Below, piece by piece: positions 62,370-64,000 of a stretch of 64,000 nt of DNA. The stretch is from Thermomonas paludicola (GTDB taxonomy: Bacteria; Pseudomonadota; Gammaproteobacteria; Xanthomonadales; Xanthomonadaceae). The notes under the pieces are model-generated. The model was not told where the DNA came from, searched no databases, and saw only the letters and a list, made by a program, of their open reading frames with translations. The translations under genes were made by a program, and so were the position numbers. Positions within the stretch are counted from its first letter, which is position 1. Each line of letters begins with the position of its first letter. The DNA lies in contig NZ_CP093311.1 of NCBI RefSeq assembly GCF_024498955.1, positions 1,488,001 to 1,552,000 of the forward strand, in the 5' to 3' direction.

Positions 62370-63800
62370 ATGAGCGAACAACAACAATTCGATGTCGTCG
62401 TGATCGGCGCCGGCCCCGCCGGCTACCACGCCGCCATCCGCGCCGCCCAGCTGGGCCTGAAGACCGCCTGCATCGATGCCGCGCTGGGCAAGGACGGCAA
62501 GCCCGCCCTCGGCGGCACCTGCCTGCGGGTGGGCTGCATCCCGTCCAAGGCGCTGCTGGATTCCAGCCGCCAGTTCTGGAACATGGGCCACATCTTCGAC
62601 CAGCACGGCATCAGCTTCGACAAGCCTGCGATCGACGTGAAGAAGATGGTCGCCCGCAAGGACGGCATCGTGAAGCAGTTCACCGGCGGCATCGCGGCGC
62701 TGTTCAAGGCCAACAAGATCACCGCGTTCTACGGCTTCGGCCAGCTGCAGCCCGGCAACATCGTCAAGGTCAAGCAGCACGACGGCAGCGAAGTCGAGCT
62801 CAAGGGTACCAACGTCATCCTCGCCGCCGGCTCGGATTCCATCGAGCTGCCCTTTGCCAAGTTCGGCGAGCACATCATCGACAACGTCGGCGCGCTCGAC
62901 CTGGAAGCCGTGCCGAAGCGCCTGGGCGTGATCGGCGCCGGCGTGATCGGCCTGGAGCTTGGCAGCGTGTGGAAGCGCCTGGGCGCCGAGGTCACCATTC
63001 TCGAAGGCCTGCCGAATTTCCTGGCCGCCGCCGATGGCGAAGTGGCCAAGGTCGCCGCGCGCGAGTTCAAGAAGCAGGGCCTGGACATCAAGCTGGGCTG
63101 CAAGTGCACCGCCACCGAGGTCAAGAAGGACGGCGTGCACATCCGCTACACCGACGACAAGGGCGCCGCGCAAGAGCTGGTGGTCGACAAGCTGCTGGTG
63201 GCCGTGGGCCGCCGCGCCGCCACCAAGGGCCTGCTGGCCGACGGCACCGGCGTCAGGATCAACGACCGCGGGCAGATTGAAGTCGATGCGCATTGCCACA
63301 CCGGCGTGGACGGCGTGTGGGCGGTCGGCGACTGCGTGCGTGGGCCGATGCTGGCGCACAAGGGCTTCGAGGAAGGCATCGCGGTGGCCGAGCTGATCGC
63401 CGGCCTGCCCGGCCACGTCAACTTCGACACCATCCCGTGGGTGATCTACACCGAGCCGGAAATCGCCTGGGTCGGCAAGACCGAGGAGCAGCTGAAGGCC
63501 GACGGCATCCCGTACAAGGCCGGCAGCTTCCCGTTCGCGGCGGTTGGCCGCGCGGTGGCGATGGCCGAGCCGGCGGGCTTCGTGAAGGTGCTGGCGCATG
63601 CCGAAACCGACACCATCCTGGGCATGCACCTGGTCGGCGTGAACGTCTCCGAGCTGGTCCACGAAGGCGTGCTGGCGATGGAGTTCAAGGGCAGCGCCGA
63701 CGATCTGGCGCGCATCTGCCACGCCCACCCGTCGCTGAGCGAAGCCGTGCACGACGCCGCGATGGCGGTGCACAAGCGGGCGATCCACAAGGCCAACTGA
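62370..63800 (+). CDS. lpdA: Dihydrolipoamide dehydrogenase (E3)
   Basis: 476 residues. FAD-binding VVVIGAGPAGYHAAIRAAQLG, redox disulfide GGTCLRVGCIPSK, NAD-binding GVIGAGVIGLELGSVWKRLG, and the C-terminal catalytic His-Glu pair in CHAHPSLSEAVHD. Reoxidises the lipoyl groups of E2. ATG 62370 preceded by ACGAGGAACGA. Confidence 0.97.
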   Translation: MSEQQQFDVVVIGAGPAGYHAAIRAAQLGLKTACIDAALGKDGKPALGGTCLRVGCIPSKALLDSSRQFWNMGHIFDQHGISFDKPAIDVKKMVARKDGIVKQFTGGIAALFKANKITAFYGFGQLQPGNIVKVKQHDGSEVELKGTNVILAAGSDSIELPFAKFGEHIIDNVGALDLEAVPKRLGVIGAGVIGLELGSVWKRLGAEVTILEGLPNFLAAADGEVAKVAAREFKKQGLDIKLGCKCTATEVKKDGVHIRYTDDKGAAQELVVDKLLVAVGRRAATKGLLADGTGVRINDRGQIEVDAHCHTGVDGVWAVGDCVRGPMLAHKGFEEGIAVAELIAGLPGHVNFDTIPWVIYTEPEIAWVGKTEEQLKADGIPYKAGSFPFAAVGRAVAMAEPAGFVKVLAHAETDTILGMHLVGVNVSELVHEGVLAMEFKGSADDLARICHAHPSLSEAVHDAAMAVHKRAIHKAN

Positions 63801-63812
63801 TACGAAACAGCC

Positions 63813-63895
63813 GTCATCCCCGCGAAGGCGGGGATCCCGTTTTTGCCTTTGGTGAAAACGGAAGACGCTGGATTCCCGCCTTCGCGGGAATGACG
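63813..63895. repeat. Dispersed inverted repeat (REP/MITE-like)
   Basis: The outer arms CGTCATCCCCGCGAAGGCGGGG (63813-63834) and TTCCCGCCTTCGCGGGAATGACG (63873-63895) are inverted copies around a 38-bp middle. Each arm is itself a hairpin. A degenerate copy is at 42008-42069. Confidence 0.75.
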
Positions 63896-63958
63896 AGCCA
63901 AGCATCAACGGCGTACTTCGGTGCGCCGTTTTCGTTGGCGCCGCGCGATAATCGGCGC

Positions 63959-64000
63959 ATGAAAACTCTCTGCGTCTACTGCGGCTCCAACGCCGGCAAC
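63959..64000 (+). CDS. LOG-family protein, N-terminal fragment
   Basis: Fourteen codons from ATG 63959 to the window edge read MKTLCVYCGSNAGN, the usual opening of LOG-family (cytokinin riboside 5'-monophosphate phosphoribohydrolase-like) proteins. Too short for more. Confidence 0.7.
   Translation, partial: MKTLCVYCGSNAGN

Noticed and set aside
58647..63908. 1,753-codon open frame on the minus strand across sucA, sucB and lpd
   Set aside because: It is antisense to three intact, well-recognised genes and its product is His/Arg/Val-rich with no domain. Long antisense frames are expected at this GC content because third-position G/C removes stops.

Overview
The window is a 64 kb piece of a GC-rich gammaproteobacterial chromosome, most likely from the Xanthomonadaceae/Lysobacteraceae (Lysobacter/Thermomonas/Pseudoxanthomonas type). 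The case rests on gene content and order: rpsF-rpsR-rplI-dnaB-alr, sucA-sucB-lpd, a two-gene metH behind an ArsR-methyltransferase fusion, a 180-kDa-class NAD-glutamate dehydrogenase, a low-complexity membrane protein behind nfuA, and dispersed inverted repeats with the core CCCGCGAAGGCGGG. I cannot name the species.

Positions 1-3,790 look like an accessory segment lying against the 3' end of the tmRNA gene, a common integration site. It holds the first codons of a HipB-like antitoxin behind three palindromes spaced exactly 50 bp apart, a Co/Ni/Cd-type efflux cassette (DmeF, a YnfA-like protein, an NreB-like MFS pump), and debris: an RcnR/DmeR-type regulator whose N-terminal part lies on the plus strand and whose C-terminal end lies on the minus strand beside dmeF, plus truncated ORFs and a small secreted protein that runs into the tmRNA terminator.

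Positions 3,798-33,724 are mostly core. They carry ssrA, an OmpA-type lipoprotein, a wax-ester-synthase/DGAT homologue, the alr/dnaB/ribosomal operon, an A-type Fe-S carrier, asnS with two small coupled genes, nfuA with its repetitive membrane partner, a pterin dehydratase, rluC, rne with a ~430-nt leader, a GacA-like regulator, tRNA-Ser(UGA), and serS, a TonB-like protein and sbcB. At 21.6-24.3 kb sits the most unusual gene: a fused tandem tyrosine phenol-lyase/tryptophanase-like protein of 895 residues. Its two halves have lost complementary sets of active-site residues, so one composite active site per chain is predicted. A divergent Lrp/AsnC regulator lies next to it. A CHASE-PAS-GGDEF-EAL protein overlaps a 5'-nucleotidase gene.

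Positions 33,725-64,000 hold nadK, the giant NAD-glutamate dehydrogenase, an acyl-CoA dehydrogenase, the ArsR-methyltransferase/metH locus with a good operator palindrome, ugd-slyX-DUF2058, two FKBP isomerases, an exported small protein with a YtrA-type GntR/ABC operon, fumC, and purB followed by a YcfD/RoxA-like protein that lacks its iron-binding HxD. The window ends with the 2-oxoglutarate dehydrogenase operon and the first codons of a LOG-family gene. Genes are tightly packed, with many ATGA/GTGA overlaps. Long antisense open frames are common because of the high GC content and are not genes.
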